Shown: positions 61,740 to 64,000 of the stretch, piece by piece
Layout of the letters: the number at the start of each line of letters is the position of its first letter
How positions within the stretch are numbered: position 1 is the stretch's first letter
NCBI GenBank assembly: GCA_017506865.1
Contig: JAFCMP010000128.1
Coordinates: forward strand, 124,001-188,000
Reading direction: 5' to 3'
DNA from: Tribonema minus
Lineage: Eukaryota > Sar > Xanthophyceae > Tribonematales > Tribonemataceae
Length of the DNA: 64,000 nucleotides
Program-made: the position numbers and the translations under genes
The notes under the pieces: model-generated
Databases searched by the model: none
Seen by the model: the letters and a program-made list of their open reading frames with translations, nothing else
Told to the model about the DNA's origin: nothing

Positions 61740-61960
61740 GTGGTGACAGTGCTTCAACGCTCTTCGTCACGAGCGGTGGGTGAGTACTGAATCAAGTGCA
61801 TGGCATGTACGTATACTTGGAAGCGAGGGTGGTGTCAGTGCTCCGACGTCTAACATCACGAGCGGCAAGTAACAGGCAACATGCACGGTATGTATGCATA
61901 TCTGATGCAGCAAACCTATTAGGGTGTCAGTGCTCCGACGCCCTACTTCCATCATGAGCC
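61740..61960 (+). repeat. Three-copy degenerate repeat
   Basis: GGTGTCAGTGCTCCGACG, then T/C-rich sequence and ATCACGAGCGG or ATCATGAGCCG, three times. Confidence 0.7.
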
Positions 61961-62415
61961 GAAGTACAACGCAGAGCCGTGCGACGTCAAATGGCCATTG
62001 CGAACAATGCTGAAACAGGCTTGCTATAGTTGCACCTGTTGCAAGATATGTGGCTTATGAGTGCATGGCCCGCCGTAGCCAAACTGCAGGTCTGGCCGCC
62101 TGGAAACATACATGCATATGTACACACATACACCGATGCATACATACCCCAAAGTTGTAGAAATATATGCATATTATATGCATGCATTCCCGAAGTATGT
62201 ACCTACCTGATTCGAAGTATATGCGAAATACATGCTCAGAAGTACATGCATACATTACACAAAACATGCGTACGTACGTACGATTGTGTATGTCCATCGT
62301 TGAATATCCAGACACGCACGTGTAACACGAAGGCACACGTACATCGACGTGCACGCAAAGTCTCTAGTACATCAAACGAAGTGCACGCATACTCCAAGTA
62401 CATCAAAAACACACC

Positions 62416-62417
<2 letters not shown>

Positions 62418-62453
<36 letters not shown>
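62418..62453. repeat. AC dinucleotide microsatellite
   Basis: About 17 AC units, uninterrupted. Confidence 0.9.
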
Positions 62454-62454
<1 letters not shown>

Positions 62455-63103
62455 CATATACACCCGCACAGGCGCATCTAGGGTCCCGCTGTTGCTGGCG
62501 GCCCTGACGCTCGTCAGCGGACGTGCGAAGGCCTCCCTCAAGCTTTGCCAGTGCGCCATGGCAGGCAGACCCAGCCCTAACCCTAGCCCCGACGGCCACA
62601 CTCGACAGCCACCGACGCGTACTGTAACCCCTACCCGCCTCGCGCGAGCGCAGCATGCTGCATGCCGCATGCTTCGGTCCCACGGGTCCATGTGCGGCTC
62701 CACCCCTCATGTACCCCCCCTCCCCCCCCCCGCACCCCCCATGTGCGCGCCTCCAGCGTACATCCGTGCCCGTCGCCACTCGCAGGTCTGCAGCCGTAGA
62801 TGCGCAATGCAGCCTGGTCCCCCAGTCCTGTCCCTAATTATGCCGACCTCACAGTCGTCACAGTGCATGCAGTGGCCGTCAGCAGCAGCGCTCCGCCCCC
62901 CAGGCTGCAGCGCCAAGCTCCCCCCCCCCCTCCCCGCCCCCCGCGCGCCACCGTGCGTCACCCAAGGCAGCGACGTAGACGCATAACAGTAGCCAGCGCC
63001 ACGTCTCCGCCGTGCATGCAGATGGCTTTTTACAACCCGTACTCTGCACGCTCCCCCCTCAACCCCCTCCCCCCCCCCCCCCCCGGCCCCCGCGTGCGAC
63101 CAG

Positions 63104-63315
63104 GCCGCTGCGCTTCGTCTGGCCGCCGTACGTGGAGCAGGCGCACGCGGAGCTGCCGCCGCTGCCGCCGCTGCCGGCACCGCCGCCGCCGCCGCCGACC
63201 CCCCCGCGCGCTGCTCGACCGCGGCGGCGCTGCTGGAGGCGGTCGCCGCCCGTGCACTGGAGGGCGCCTGTGCGGCTGACGGCGTTCGCGCGCGTGACGG
63301 CGATGGTGATGGTGA

Positions 63316-63360
<45 letters not shown>

Positions 63361-63409
63361 GGGGGGCGCGATCCTGGTGTCGCCGGTGGACCTACTGACG
63401 GTGGAGCAG
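63104..63409 (+). CDS. Gly-rich exon of an unidentified gene, cut by the right edge
   Basis: A 102-codon phase-0 segment between a GACCAG acceptor and a GAGCAG|GTGCGC donor. It encodes Ala-rich sequence, CSTAAALLEAVAARALEGAC, a Gly-Asp run, about 16 Gly, then AILVSPVDLLTVEQ. The last block looks like part of a folded domain, which favours this frame over the two others. No family is assigned. Neighbouring exons were not found on the left, and the right side leaves the window. Confidence 0.4.
63319..63361. repeat. GGC trinucleotide run
   Basis: About 14 uninterrupted GGC units, coding poly-Gly in the exon above. Confidence 0.9.
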
Positions 63410-64000
63410 GTGCGCCGCTGCGATTACTGTATGCGAGATGCGCGATAACCTGAGTTGCCGCGAACACTCCATTGGACGTGGTGATATCGACGGTACTGTA
63501 GCCGTTTTTGTGCCCCTGGCCATACTCGAGTCGGTGTTCAAGGATCAACCAGTGCTCAACATGACAGCTGCTTCGAGTGTCGCTCTACAGTTTTGCGCGA
63601 CACACAGGAACGTTGGCTATATTGCGATCACGTATGTCCGCCAATATAATATACTTGTATATGTACACACCCGATTTGAGTACACAAAGTACGCCTGCAC
63701 ATGGTGATGCGGTACATAGAGGAGCCGATGCAGACTTGATGTGCTCGTCGTCAAGTGTCTGGCATCCACCTCTCGTGCAGACTGAAGTAATGGAGTGGGT
63801 TTAAAGTTAGAGTCAGGGCCTAGGGCTAGAATGAGGGTTAGGTGTGTGAAACCTGGTTTTACTGCATCGGAGGTTATCTATTTTAATACCATCGAGAAGG
63901 CATAGCGCACGCAGTAATGAATGCACGCCCTTTGTTCGCCGTGCTGCTTTGCCTGCAAGGCAAACGATATCACGGCGCAACAAACTCTATGTGACACTCC
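63410..64000. other. Right edge, probably intron
   Basis: No exon seen. It contains degenerate TTAGGG-like sequence at 63800-63842. Confidence 0.4.

Larger units (their letters stand above)
58909..63103. other. About 4.2 kb without a supported gene
   Basis: The first 250 bp should be the promoter of the minus-strand gene. ORFs at 59168 and 59429 (+) could be exons (a CATGCAG acceptor precedes RMQGLDGKARP) but could not be joined. Tandem repeats occur at 61540-61660 and 61740-61960. 62100-62410 is rich in TACATGCATA-type sequence and ends in an AC microsatellite. A TTAGGG-type trace lies at 62573-62587. Confidence 0.4.

Noticed and set aside
62030..62986. 318-codon plus-strand ORF
   Set aside because: Runs through TACATGCATA-type simple sequence and the AC microsatellite. 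His-Thr repeats and lack of any motif suggest chance.

Overview
The window is nuclear DNA of an intron-rich, GC-rich unicellular eukaryote, most likely an alga. Every gene is broken by GT-AG introns, often with GTGCGT or GTGAGT donors, and at least two introns are GC-AG. Exons are GC-richer than introns. Proteins carry long Gln, Ala and Gly runs, and TTAGGG-type repeats are scattered through introns and intergenic DNA. Haptophytes use the TTAGGG motif and, from memory, so do some chlamydomonadalean green algae. I cannot place the organism further. Nothing bacterial, no rRNA, no tRNA and no CRISPR array was seen.

Layout, left to right: the 3' part of a CDC50/LEM3 flippase subunit (+, cut by the left edge); a 1110-residue low-complexity protein with six DPYVYR repeats (-); a doubtful ORF (-); a complete CCDC25 homologue (+); a complete CDIN1 (TPD-type PD-(D/E)XK nuclease) homologue (+); a small helical protein of unknown role (+); a 120-residue protein with a 37-Gln tract (-); a second, complete CDC50 homologue (-) whose intron holds a hAT-type MITE; and, from a shared 309-bp divergent promoter, a large Mx/DRP-type dynamin (+, at least 15 exons over 18.4 kb) whose largest intron holds a broken Helitron relic. 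Then follow a UBA/poly-Gln protein (+), a small protein with a Lys/Gly tail (-), about 4 kb with no supported gene, and one Gly-rich exon at the right edge. Most exon junctions were checked by reading phase across donor and acceptor; the remaining gaps are stated in the entries.

Two CDC50 proteins (P4-ATPase flippase subunits) and a dynamin suggest membrane remodelling, but the other genes look like ordinary neighbours rather than a pathway.

The most striking feature is not a gene. In gene after gene, introns contain tandem, decayed copies of the adjacent exon edge: the splice site plus about 15-80 nt of coding sequence. The dynamin gene has such echoes at ten of its exons, including a four-fold array of the exon carrying the TKPD guanine-specificity motif. 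CDIN1 has about seven 98-bp units ending at the true acceptor. Introns here seem to grow by repeated duplication of intron/exon boundaries, leaving decoy splice sites.
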